Positions 5,605-11,085 of a stretch of DNA of 11,085 bases are shown here, piece by piece; the stretch's first letter is position 1, and every line of letters starts with the position of its first letter. The translations under genes and the position numbers were made by a program. This DNA is from Flavobacteriales bacterium (lineage in GTDB: Bacteria > Bacteroidota > Bacteroidia > Flavobacteriales_D > Parvicellaceae), in the NCBI GenBank assembly GCA_027047735.1, contig JALTUD010000667.1:1-11085 (forward strand), given 5' to 3'. The notes under the pieces are model-generated. The model was not told the origin of the DNA. It did no database searches and saw only the letters and a program-made list of their open reading frames with translations.

Positions 5605-6012
5605 ATGTTAATATCCGAAATAAAAATACGGGTTCGATATGCCGAAACCGATAAAATGGGCTACTGCCATCACAGTGTTTACGCACAATATTTTGAAGAA
5701 GGCAGAACAGAATTGATGCGAGATTTAGGGGTTAGTTATTTAGACATGGAAAACCAAGGAATTATGCTTCCTGTTTTAGAATTGAAAACCAAATATTTAA
5801 AACCTGCATACTACGATGATGTGCTAACCATAAAAACTACCCTAAAAGAATATCCCGGCGTGAAGATTAAGTTCTACTACGAAACCTTTAATCAACATGG
5901 AGAAAAAATTAACTTTGCCGAAACAACTTTGGTATTTGTAAAAGCGAAAACCATGAAACCCACCAAACCACCTTTATTTTTCTTGGAAAAATTAACCTCA
6001 CTCAAAAAATGA
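5605..6012 (+). CDS. Acyl-CoA thioesterase, 4HBT/YbgC-like hotdog family
   Basis: This is a 135-residue single hotdog domain. I use ATG 5605 because MLISEIKIRVRYAETD aligns with the usual start of the family; an in-frame TTG ten codons upstream would add a Lys/Asn-rich tail that does not belong. The signature RYAETDKMGYCHHSVYAQYF holds the catalytic Asp (D16) at the start of the central helix, and EEGRTELMRDLG follows. These proteins hydrolyse acyl-CoA or acyl-ACP thioesters in the cytoplasm; the exact acyl group cannot be read from sequence. It heads a plus-strand operon and overlaps the DUF4159 gene by 4 bases (ATGA). A thioesterase near dnaA is, from memory, common in Flavobacteriia. Confidence 0.92.
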   Translation: MLISEIKIRVRYAETDKMGYCHHSVYAQYFEEGRTELMRDLGVSYLDMENQGIMLPVLELKTKYLKPAYYDDVLTIKTTLKEYPGVKIKFYYETFNQHGEKINFAETTLVFVKAKTMKPTKPPLFFLEKLTSLKK

Positions 6013-6671
6013 AAAGATTACTTACCTATTTATTATTTTGTGTACCGGTTCTGTTGTTTAGTTTTTCTTCCGGAAAAACGTATCAAATTGCAGTACTGAA
6101 ATACCGCGGTGGAGGAGATTGGTACGCTAATCCTACTTCGTTACCCAATTTAGTAAAGTTTTGCAATAAAAACTTACACACTACCATAGACGAAGAAGTG
6201 GCAGAAGTAGATGTCGGTAGTGTCGATTTGTTTAACTATCCTTTTGTACACATGACCGGGCACGGAAATGTTGTTTTTAGTTCGCAGGATGCAGAAAACC
6301 TTCGTAAATATCTTATAGGTGGTGGTTTTTTGCATATTTCCGATAATTACGGAATGGATAAATTTATCCGCACCGAGATGAAGAAAGTATTTCCAGAACT
6401 CGAATTTATAGAACTACCCTACTCGCATAAAATCTATCATCAAACATACGATTTTGACAAAGGTTTACCTAAAATACACGAACACGACGGCAAAGCCCCG
6501 CAAGGTTTCGGGTTGGAGTACGAAGGTCGCCTGGTTTGCTTTTACGATTACGAATGCGATTTAGGAGACGGTTGGGAAGACGAAGAAGTGCATCACGACA
6601 GTAAAGAAGCTAGAACCAAAGCCCTTCAAATGGGAGCGAATATGATACAATTTGTCTTTATGGGACAATAA
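6009..6671 (+). CDS. DUF4159 family exported protein
   Basis: This 220-residue protein starts with a Sec signal peptide (MKRLLTYLLFCVPVLLFSFS, cleavage probably just before KTYQIA). The rest is one DUF4159 domain: KYRGGGDWYANPTSLPNL near the start, then FVHMTGHGNVVFS, LRKYLIGGGFLHISDNYG and ELPYSHKIYH. In this family a glutamine-amidotransferase-like fold is expected, but the catalytic triad of true amidotransferases is not evident and no function is established. The C-terminal part is rich in Asp, Glu and His (DGWEDEEVHHD), possibly metal binding, which is inference. The start overlaps the thioesterase stop as ATGA, and the exonuclease gene follows after 16 bases, so the three are co-transcribed. 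Confidence 0.88.
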   Translation: MKRLLTYLLFCVPVLLFSFSSGKTYQIAVLKYRGGGDWYANPTSLPNLVKFCNKNLHTTIDEEVAEVDVGSVDLFNYPFVHMTGHGNVVFSSQDAENLRKYLIGGGFLHISDNYGMDKFIRTEMKKVFPELEFIELPYSHKIYHQTYDFDKGLPKIHEHDGKAPQGFGLEYEGRLVCFYDYECDLGDGWEDEEVHHDSKEARTKALQMGANMIQFVFMGQ

Positions 6672-6687
6672 AACAAATAAAACTTAA

Positions 6688-7455
6688 ATGGAAAAAATAA
6701 TATCGTGGAATGTCAACGGAATTAGAGCCGTAGCCAAAAAAGGTTTAGTAGAAATACTGCACGATTTGGACGCAGACATATACTGTTTTCAAGAAACAAA
6801 AGCACAGTCGCATCAGGTGGAAGAAGCCTTGCAAGGACTGGAAGGATACCACATTTACAGCAATAGTGCCGAAAAAAAAGGATACAGCGGAACCGCCATT
6901 ATTACCAAAATACAGCCCATTTCAGTAACCAACGGAATGGGAATAGAAGAGCACGACAAAGAAGGACGTGTAATCACGGCGGAATACGAGGATTTTTATT
7001 TGGTAAACGTTTATGTGCCTAACAGTCAAGGAGGTTTGGTTCGATTACCTTATCGTCAAAAGTGGGATGCCGATTTGTTAAAATATATGCAAACCCTCGA
7101 GGAGAAAAAGCCCGTAATTTTATGCGGAGATTTAAACGTGGCACATCAACCCATCGATATAAAAAATGCCAAAGCAAACTTTAACAAAACAGCAGGTTAC
7201 ACCATCGAAGAGATAGAAGGAATGGATAATTTCCTAAAAGCAGGTTACACCGACTCATTCCGTTACCTTTACCCAAATGAAGTAAAATATTCGTGGTGGA
7301 GTTACCGCATGAAAGCACGCGACCGAAATATAGGATGGCGTATCGATTATTTTTTGATTAGCGACAAATTGCTAGACAAACTAAAAGACGCCTTCATCCT
7401 CAACGACGTATATGGCTCAGACCATTGCCCCGTAGGAATATTGATAGAACTTTAA
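6688..7455 (+). CDS. xth: Exodeoxyribonuclease III / AP endonuclease
   Basis: This 255-residue protein has the normal length of the ExoIII/ExoA group of the endonuclease-exonuclease-phosphatase superfamily. It cuts DNA at abasic sites and has 3'-5' exonuclease activity in base-excision repair. All active-site residues are visible: N8 in SWNVNG, metal-binding E36 in CFQETKA, Y109 in NVYVPNS, D148 and N150 in CGDLNVAH, the SWWSYRMKARDRNIGWRIDY block (202-221) that includes D220, and D245-H246 in GSDHCPV. It is the last gene of the thioesterase operon, 16 bases after the DUF4159 stop. The stop codon is followed within 20 bases by the conserved leading element of the right-hand hairpin array, whose long stem could end the operon transcript. 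Confidence 0.96.
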   Translation: MEKIISWNVNGIRAVAKKGLVEILHDLDADIYCFQETKAQSHQVEEALQGLEGYHIYSNSAEKKGYSGTAIITKIQPISVTNGMGIEEHDKEGRVITAEYEDFYLVNVYVPNSQGGLVRLPYRQKWDADLLKYMQTLEEKKPVILCGDLNVAHQPIDIKNAKANFNKTAGYTIEEIEGMDNFLKAGYTDSFRYLYPNEVKYSWWSYRMKARDRNIGWRIDYFLISDKLLDKLKDAFILNDVYGSDHCPVGILIEL

Positions 7456-7472
7456 GTTTTAGGGAAAGTTTA

Positions 7473-7603
7473 GGGCGTTCCCCTTTTCTGCAAAACCAAC
7501 ATAACGCTCTCGCGTAACGTTGGTTTTGCAGAAAAGGGTCGGGCTATCCACTATATCTTTTGGGTTGCATATACGCAACAACCCAAAAGGATGCCGTTTC
7601 TAT
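7473..7603 (+). repeat. Conserved leading element (right copy), after the exonuclease gene
   Basis: It has the same architecture as 1917-2055 but lies on the plus strand. GGGCGTTCCCC comes first. A long hairpin with 20-base perfect arms follows (7481-7500 with 7519-7538), with an inner ACGC-TCTC-GCGT stem-loop. GGGTCGGGCTATC then leads to a second hairpin with 11-base arms (7557-7567 with 7579-7589) and to TGCCGTTTCTATC. The first stem (TTTTCTGCAAAACCAAC) has nothing in common with its counterpart beside dnaA except length and the CCC/GGG base. In the second stem one pair is G-C here and T-A in the left copy. Constant joints with variable but paired stems argue for selection on structure. The role is unknown; it could process or end the upstream transcript. 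Confidence 0.75.
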
Positions 7604-7757
7604 CCCTAACGCGAGTAAAATGGCGGATAGAAAGTGAATTTTTGGTTTCTTAAACGATGAATAAAAATTTTGCATAGCCCCAGCTATGGAAAATTTTTAT
7701 GAAGAAGGATAAGGAATCAAAAAACGCTTTGTACCGTCTATTTTATTCGTGTTGGGG
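7604..7757 (+). repeat. Hairpin array unit R1
   Basis: The outer stem pairs CCCTAACGCGAGTAAAATGG with the arm ending at 7757 (ATTTTATTCGTGTTGGGG is its outer part): 20 pairs, 4 of them G-U. A middle stem pairs TTTTTGGTTTCTT with AAGGAATCAAAAA. The apex has perfect arms ATAAAAATTTT (7661-7671) and AAAATTTTTAT (7690-7700), capped by CATAGC-CCCA-GCTATG (7673-7688). It is homologous to L1-L3, with stems of different sequence. The eight-codon frame MENFYEEG lies at 7686-7712. Confidence 0.8.
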
Positions 7758-7765
7758 ATACAAAT

Positions 7766-7889
7766 CCCTAACGCGAGTTGATTAGACAATGAAAAATAAA
7801 TTTGCAAAGCACCAGCTATGGAAATTTATTTTGAAGAAGTATAAGGAAAATAAAAACATTTTATTTTGCTTAGATTAATTGTGTTAGGG
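7766..7889 (+). repeat. Hairpin array unit R2 (5' middle arm deleted)
   Basis: It opens CCCTAACGCGAGTTGATTAGAC and closes TTAGATTAATTGTGTTAGGG, which pair through G-U substitutions and one bulge. About 30 bases of the 5' middle arm present in the other units are missing, so the unit is 124 rather than about 155 bases. The 3' arm and apex (CACCAGCTATGG, GAAGAAGTATAAGG) match L2 very closely. The eight-codon frame MEIYFEEV lies at 7818-7844, identical in protein to that of L2. Confidence 0.75.
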
Positions 7890-7897
7890 ATACCAAT

Positions 7898-7932
7898 CCC
7901 TAACGCTTGTAAAAAGAGCAGTAAGAAAACAA
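7898..7932 (+). repeat. Start of a further hairpin unit (R3), truncated
   Basis: CCCTAACGCTTGTAAAAAGAGCAG follows the R2 junction exactly as a new unit would. After about 35 bases the similarity ends and no complementary GTTAGGG arm occurs before or after the parDE locus. The array therefore breaks off here, shortly before the parD promoter. Confidence 0.5.
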
Positions 7933-7975
7933 GGATTGTAATACCGTCGTGGGTAATTTGATAATCAAAATAAAT

Positions 7976-8006
7976 TTGAGGTTTTTACCTAAAATTGGTA
8001 TTTTTG
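7976..8006 (+). promoter_or_regulatory. parD promoter (TTG-N20-TAnnTTTG)
   Basis: TTTG ends at 7978 and, after 20 bases, TATTTTTG (7999-8006) is an exact match to the Bacteroidota -7 motif. The ATG of parD follows 18 bases later. This is the best promoter in the window. ParD antitoxins usually repress their own promoter, so binding near this site is expected. Confidence 0.6.
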
Positions 8007-8024
8007 TAATAACACTAATAAGCC

Positions 8025-8273
8025 ATGAAAAATACATCAATATCACTCGGAGATTATTTCGAGCAATTTGTTAAAAGTCAGGTTTCTGCCGGACGATACA
8101 AAAACGTAAGTGAAGTTATAAGGGCAGGTCTAAGATTATTAGAAAATGAAGAGAGTAAAATTATAGCATTAAGAAACGCTATACAAGAAGGAGTAAACAG
8201 TCCTTTGGTTAATGATTTTGATTTTGATGAAAATCTGAAAAGACTAAAAGCTGAAAAAAGAAAAAATGGCTAA
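8025..8273 (+). CDS. parD: ParD family antitoxin
   Basis: This 82-residue protein has the ribbon-helix-helix N-terminus of ParD antitoxins: MKNTSISLGDYFEQFVKSQV, then GRYKNVSEVIRAGLRLLE. The strand TSISL contacts DNA, the two helices form the dimer, and the charged C-terminal half (SKIIALRNAIQEG, FDFDENLKRLK) wraps the toxin. It neutralises a RelE/ParE-type toxin and represses its own operon. Its stop overlaps the toxin start by 8 bases, the normal arrangement. The gene is intact although the toxin gene is not. It lies directly downstream of the right-hand hairpin array and upstream of the polysaccharide genes. Confidence 0.93.
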   Translation: MKNTSISLGDYFEQFVKSQVSAGRYKNVSEVIRAGLRLLENEESKIIALRNAIQEGVNSPLVNDFDFDENLKRLKAEKRKNG

Positions 8274-8564
8274 AATTGTGTTTAGACAAAAAGCTATCGA
8301 TGATCTAAATAATATTTGGAATTATACATTTGAAAAATGGTCTGAAAAGCAAGCTGATAAATATTACGCAATACTTAGAATGGCTTGTAATGGAATAGGA
8401 GAAAATCCTGAAACCGGAAAAAATACGTGGAAATAAAAGACAACTTACTTGGGTTTAAATCCGGAAAACATATCATATTCTATCATCAAACATCAAAAGA
8501 TAAAATTGAAATAATAAGAATTTTGCACGAGAGAATGGATTTAAAAAACAGAATACCGAAATAA
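8266..8564 (+). pseudogene. parE: ParE toxin gene, frameshifted in an A6 run
   Basis: The first frame from ATG 8266 reads MAKIVFRQKAIDDLNNIW, continues to ENPETGKN, and then meets a stop at 8434-8436 after 56 codons. The frame one base back continues at TAC 8424 as YVEIKDNLLGFKSGKHIIFY, through IEIIRILHERMDLKNRIPK, to a stop at 8562-8564. Joined, the two give about 99 residues, the normal ParE length, with the C-terminal R-I-L-H-x-R-M-D motif intact. Adding one A to the run at 8418-8423 restores the gene. Explanations, in my order of likelihood: a recent one-base deletion, a homopolymer sequencing error, or -1 ribosomal frameshifting on A-AAA-AAT. ParE toxins typically act on DNA gyrase. Confidence 0.85.
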
Positions 8565-8632
8565 AAATTACACCAACAAGAAAAATAGAACATTCGCAGA
8601 TAGTACTAACCCTATTAGATAAGAGCAATAAA

Positions 8633-8681
8633 TATAGTGCAAAACCGAAAATTGGGTGCGTTGAAATTCCAATGCACTATA
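8633..8681. repeat. Inverted repeat in the gap before the polysaccharide genes
   Basis: TATAGTGC (8633-8640) pairs with GCACTATA (8674-8681), and inside it ATTGG (8651-8655) pairs with CCAAT (8669-8673), leaving a ten-base bulge on the left side. It is too loose and has no T-run for a convincing terminator on either strand. It may be a remnant of a small mobile element. The rest of 8565-8752 shows no recognised gene. Confidence 0.35.
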
Positions 8682-8722
8682 CTAAACTGTTAAAATATCT
8701 AAGAGAGAAACGGTTTTATTGT

Positions 8723-8730
8723 TACTTTTG
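8723..8730 (+). promoter_or_regulatory. Candidate -7 motif for the polysaccharide cluster
   Basis: TACTTTTG is an exact TAnnTTTG match, 22 bases before the flippase ATG. There is no TTG at the expected upstream distance, so only half of the promoter is supported. Confidence 0.4.
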
Positions 8731-8752
8731 AAAAAAACGATTCAGAATAGTT

Positions 8753-9994
8753 ATGAATTTACTTAAAAGGATTTCTTTTTTTGCTATGATTTCGGTAGCT
8801 ACTAGTTTGATTTCCTTTTTATTGTTACCTATTCTGACCGAATATTTAAGCCCTGAAGATTATGGAATTTTATCTATTTATAATGCCGTAACTCGTTTTT
8901 TAATTGCTATTATTCCATTAGGAACTATAAATATTTTAACCATCACATTGATAAAAGATTTAAATTTATTTAAAAAGCAATTCAAATCTTTTTTACAGCT
9001 ATCAGTTCTGAATGCTGTATTAATCTCCTTATTAATTTTTGTTTATATAACTGTTACAAACTCCTCTTTTTTTGGATTGCCGAATTGGTTAGCTGTAGCT
9101 ACACCAATTTTTGCATGTGGTGTTATATATTATGATGCTTTTACTAACATAAGTATTTTCAGACAACAGAGAAAATGGTTTTCTATTTTCTCAATTTCTA
9201 AATTTTCTATTGAAATCGGGGTGTCTCTATTTTTAATAATTCTGCTTGGGTTTAAATGGGAAGGAAGAATATTCGGTATTATTCTTAGTTTGATTATTAG
9301 CTTAATACTAGGGGTTTATTATATAAAAAAAGAACAATTATATTTACCTGTCGGAACTATTGATAAAGAAAATATGTATTCTCTTATTAAGGAGGGACTT
9401 CCATTAATCTTAATGACTTTATCTATAACAGTTATGAATTTATCCGACCGGTTGTTTATTGAAAAAATGGAATCGTTGCAAGATGTAGGGGTTTATAATG
9501 TTGGAGCTACTATAGCAAGCGTTGAATTGATAATGGTTTCAGCATCTATTTCTGTGTTTAGACCTCTAATTTATAAACATCTTAAAAATAAAAAAAGAGA
9601 CCTGTTATTGCAAGTTACCAATAGCTTTATTTTAGTAACTACATTATTTGCTATTTTTGTTTCAAGTGATTGGATTTTTGATAATTTTATAAATGTAAAC
9701 TATAGTATTGGGAAAAAATATGTTTTTATCATTGCTTTAGGTTTTTTATTTTGGGGAGTATATAATTTTTACATTTCCTATGTATTGTATTACGATAAGC
9801 ATTTAATTAATGCGTATGTTTCTGTATTTGGAATGGTATTGAATTTAATCTTAAATTATGTTCTAATCACTCGTTTTGGAACTATCGGTGCGGCTTATGC
9901 TACAGCTATAACTTATCTATCTATGTCTATTATTGTTGTTATAACGGCATTAAGTATTAAGAATAAAAACAGAATTGATTTTTTTAAGGAATAA
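8753..9994 (+). CDS. Wzx-type polysaccharide flippase
   Basis: This is a 413-residue integral membrane protein, very hydrophobic, with about 12 likely transmembrane helices and short charged loops. The N-terminus (LLKRISFFAMISVATSLISFLLLPILTEYLSPEDYGILSIY) shows the pattern of the Polysacc_synt/Wzx branch of the MOP superfamily: a first helix, a loop with L-S-P-x-x-Y-G, then a second helix. A similar TLSITVMNLSDRLFIEKM segment begins the second half near residue 220, and GTIGAAYATAITYL occurs near the end, as in many flippases. It should move lipid-linked oligosaccharide units across the inner membrane for O-antigen, capsule or exopolysaccharide. The sugar substrate cannot be inferred. It is the first gene of a cluster that continues with an acyltransferase and a glycosyltransferase. 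Confidence 0.9.
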   Translation: MNLLKRISFFAMISVATSLISFLLLPILTEYLSPEDYGILSIYNAVTRFLIAIIPLGTINILTITLIKDLNLFKKQFKSFLQLSVLNAVLISLLIFVYITVTNSSFFGLPNWLAVATPIFACGVIYYDAFTNISIFRQQRKWFSIFSISKFSIEIGVSLFLIILLGFKWEGRIFGIILSLIISLILGVYYIKKEQLYLPVGTIDKENMYSLIKEGLPLILMTLSITVMNLSDRLFIEKMESLQDVGVYNVGATIASVELIMVSASISVFRPLIYKHLKNKKRDLLLQVTNSFILVTTLFAIFVSSDWIFDNFINVNYSIGKKYVFIIALGFLFWGVYNFYISYVLYYDKHLINAYVSVFGMVLNLILNYVLITRFGTIGAAYATAITYLSMSIIVVITALSIKNKNRIDFFKE

Positions 9995-10030
9995 GTCTAA
10001 AGTTAAACGATAAAGTGAAAATAAAAGAAC

Positions 10031-10038
10031 TATTTTTG
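10031..10038 (+). promoter_or_regulatory. Candidate -7 motif upstream of the acyltransferase
   Basis: TATTTTTG matches TAnnTTTG exactly in the 84-base gap after the flippase gene, 40 bases before the ATG. No upstream TTG is found at the right distance, so it may be chance in AT-rich DNA. Confidence 0.25.
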
Positions 10039-10078
10039 TCGCCTAATTAATTATAATTGAATTTACGCCTATAGAATA

Positions 10079-10627
10079 ATGAAAATATTCCGTAAGATTT
10101 CCGAAATTAGAGCGAAAGCATTAAGTTATTATAGGATTTTTGTTCTCAAACTCAAATACAATAATATTGAAATAGGATTTAATAGTTACATTGGAAAAAA
10201 TTGTCAAATTCATTGTGATAACGATGCTAAAATTATTTTTAAAAGTGTTCATCTGGCAGATGGAGTTGTAATACATGCTAGAAGAAGTGGAAAAATAATA
10301 ATTGAAAAGTGTTATTTTGGATTTAATTGTGTTGTTTTTTCAATGGATTCCATAACTATTGGGGAAAATGTTGAAATTGCTGAAATGGTTGTTATCCGTG
10401 ACCAAGACCACAGATTTGATTTTTCAAACACTCCCATTTCCCAACAAGGATTCTATCATGCACCGATAAAGATTGGCAATAATACTTGGATTGGAGCTAA
10501 AGCAACAATTTTAAAAGGTGTGTCAATTGGAGATAATTGCTTGATAGGAGCTCATTCTCTTGTTAATAAAGGTGATTTTCCTGATGGGAGTTTTATTGTT
10601 GGGAGTCCTGCTAAAAACAAACATTAA
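10079..10627 (+). CDS. Hexapeptide-repeat acyltransferase (left-handed beta-helix)
   Basis: This 182-residue protein has a short basic N-terminal helix region (1-27) and then imperfect hexapeptide repeats forming a left-handed beta-helix (IEIGFNSYIGKNCQIHC, IIIEKCYFGFNC, ITIGENVEIAEMVVI, and IKIGNNTWIGAKATILKGVS). The segment RDQDHRFD (107-114) places His111 where WbbJ/NodL/CatB-type transferases have their catalytic histidine, and GSPAK near the end is typical. These enzymes usually transfer acetyl groups from acetyl-CoA to sugars. In this cluster it most likely acetylates a residue of the surface polysaccharide. It lies between the flippase gene and a glycosyltransferase gene on the same strand. 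Confidence 0.9.
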   Translation: MKIFRKISEIRAKALSYYRIFVLKLKYNNIEIGFNSYIGKNCQIHCDNDAKIIFKSVHLADGVVIHARRSGKIIIEKCYFGFNCVVFSMDSITIGENVEIAEMVVIRDQDHRFDFSNTPISQQGFYHAPIKIGNNTWIGAKATILKGVSIGDNCLIGAHSLVNKGDFPDGSFIVGSPAKNKH

Positions 10628-10685
10628 AATCCTCCTCGTAGAAATTAACAGAACCAATACAGAATATAAATACAATACATTTACA

Positions 10686-11085
10686 TTGAAAATAAAAGTT
10701 ACATATATTCTTTCTAACATCGATAAAGCCGTTGCTTTTGAATGGATTGCAGAACATTTGGATGCTGATAAATTTGAATTATCATTTATTTTGCTTCATT
10801 CCCAAGAACCCTTTTTGCATCGTTGGCTTATAGAGAAAGGAGTTGACAGTTATTTTATTCCTCATTTCGGAAAAAAAAGTTATCCTAAATCGTTTGTTTC
10901 GGTTACAGCTCTTTTAAGAAAAATAAAACCGGATATTGTTCATACTCACCTTTTTGATGCTAATCTTATTGGACTTTCAGCTGCTAAACTATTGAGGATA
11001 AAACGAAGAATTTATACGCGACATCATTCAACTTTTCATCATGATAATTTCCCTAAAGCTATAAAATACGATAAGGCGAGTAATC
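10686..11085 (+). CDS. Glycosyltransferase (GT4-like), N-terminal part
   Basis: 133 codons are visible and the frame is open at the window edge. I place the start at TTG 10686 because the next residues, KIKVTYILSNIDKAVAFEWI, are the usual first strand and helix of a GT-B fold and no in-frame ATG exists nearby. The upstream codons are open but do not look like a family start. Further motifs are LRKIKPDIVHTHLFDANLIG (K-P-D-I-V-H-x-H, the end of a Rossmann-like strand in GT4 N-domains) and RIYTRHHSTFHHDNFPK. The nucleotide-sugar-binding C-terminal domain with its E-x7-E motif lies outside. It probably adds one sugar to the lipid-linked repeat unit of the surface polysaccharide; donor and acceptor are unknown. 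Confidence 0.88.
   Translation, partial: MKIKVTYILSNIDKAVAFEWIAEHLDADKFELSFILLHSQEPFLHRWLIEKGVDSYFIPHFGKKSYPKSFVSVTALLRKIKPDIVHTHLFDANLIGLSAAKLLRIKRRIYTRHHSTFHHDNFPKAIKYDKASN

Noticed and set aside
7953..7961. GTGGGTAAT near 7949-7957 as a second cassette core site
   Set aside because: It resembles GTGGGTAAC at 549-557, but there is no complementary GTTACCC nearby and no hairpin follows, so it is probably chance.
10523..10720. Minus-strand open frame over the end of the acyltransferase
   Set aside because: It is antisense to well-supported hexapeptide repeats and crosses into the glycosyltransferase; it has no recognisable motif.
1..11085. rRNA or tRNA genes, or a complete insertion sequence
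   Set aside because: No tRNA cloverleaf, rRNA segment or transposase motif was recognised on either strand; no integron integrase was found either.

Overview
The window looks like chromosomal DNA of an AT-rich member of the Bacteroidota, most likely class Flavobacteriia. The basis is the DnaA type, a 5'-nucleotidase split into two genes, DUF2452 and DUF4159 proteins, Bacteroidota-type promoter motifs (TAnnTTTG) and the near absence of Shine-Dalgarno sequences.

Layout. (1) Bases 1-370: 5' part of a DUF2452 gene on the minus strand. (2) 372-1466: a gene for an exported protein of unknown function, followed in its own direction by a long attC-like hairpin; gene plus hairpin have the boundaries of an integron-type cassette (433-1466). 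(3) 1461-2055: three tandem large hairpin units and a conserved leading element with two long stem-loops, starting on the dnaA stop codon. (4) 2055-3488: dnaA on the minus strand, with a 310-base AT-rich non-coding region upstream (possible promoter, at best a weak origin candidate). (5) 3799-5497: a two-gene operon for a 5'-nucleotidase divided into metallophosphatase and C-terminal domain. (6) 5605-7455: a plus-strand operon of a hotdog thioesterase, an exported DUF4159 protein and exonuclease III/AP endonuclease. (7) 7473-7932: a second copy of the leading element and hairpin array, in the opposite orientation. (8) 8025-8564: a parDE toxin-antitoxin locus with a frameshifted toxin. (9) 8753-11085: start of a surface-polysaccharide cluster (Wzx-type flippase, hexapeptide acyltransferase, 5' part of a GT4-like glycosyltransferase).

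The housekeeping block 2055-7455 is bounded on both sides by the same composite structured repeat, each copy pointing outward and each beginning at or just after a stop codon (dnaA, exonuclease III). Stem sequences differ between copies while pairing is kept, and nearly all non-Watson-Crick positions in the outer stems are G-U when read in the direction of the upstream gene. This points to a structure that folds as RNA from that strand.

In the left array, the junction that normally joins two hairpin units (GTTAGGGAT...ATCCCTAAC) is interrupted between G and TT by the cassette. The cassette begins TTACCCAC and carries the complementary GTGGGTAAC at the start of its attC-like hairpin. This is the arrangement expected after integron-type site-specific insertion, although no integrase is present. 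These arrays and the cassette are the main candidates for something undescribed here. I recall similar intergenic elements from other Flavobacteriia, but could not check this.
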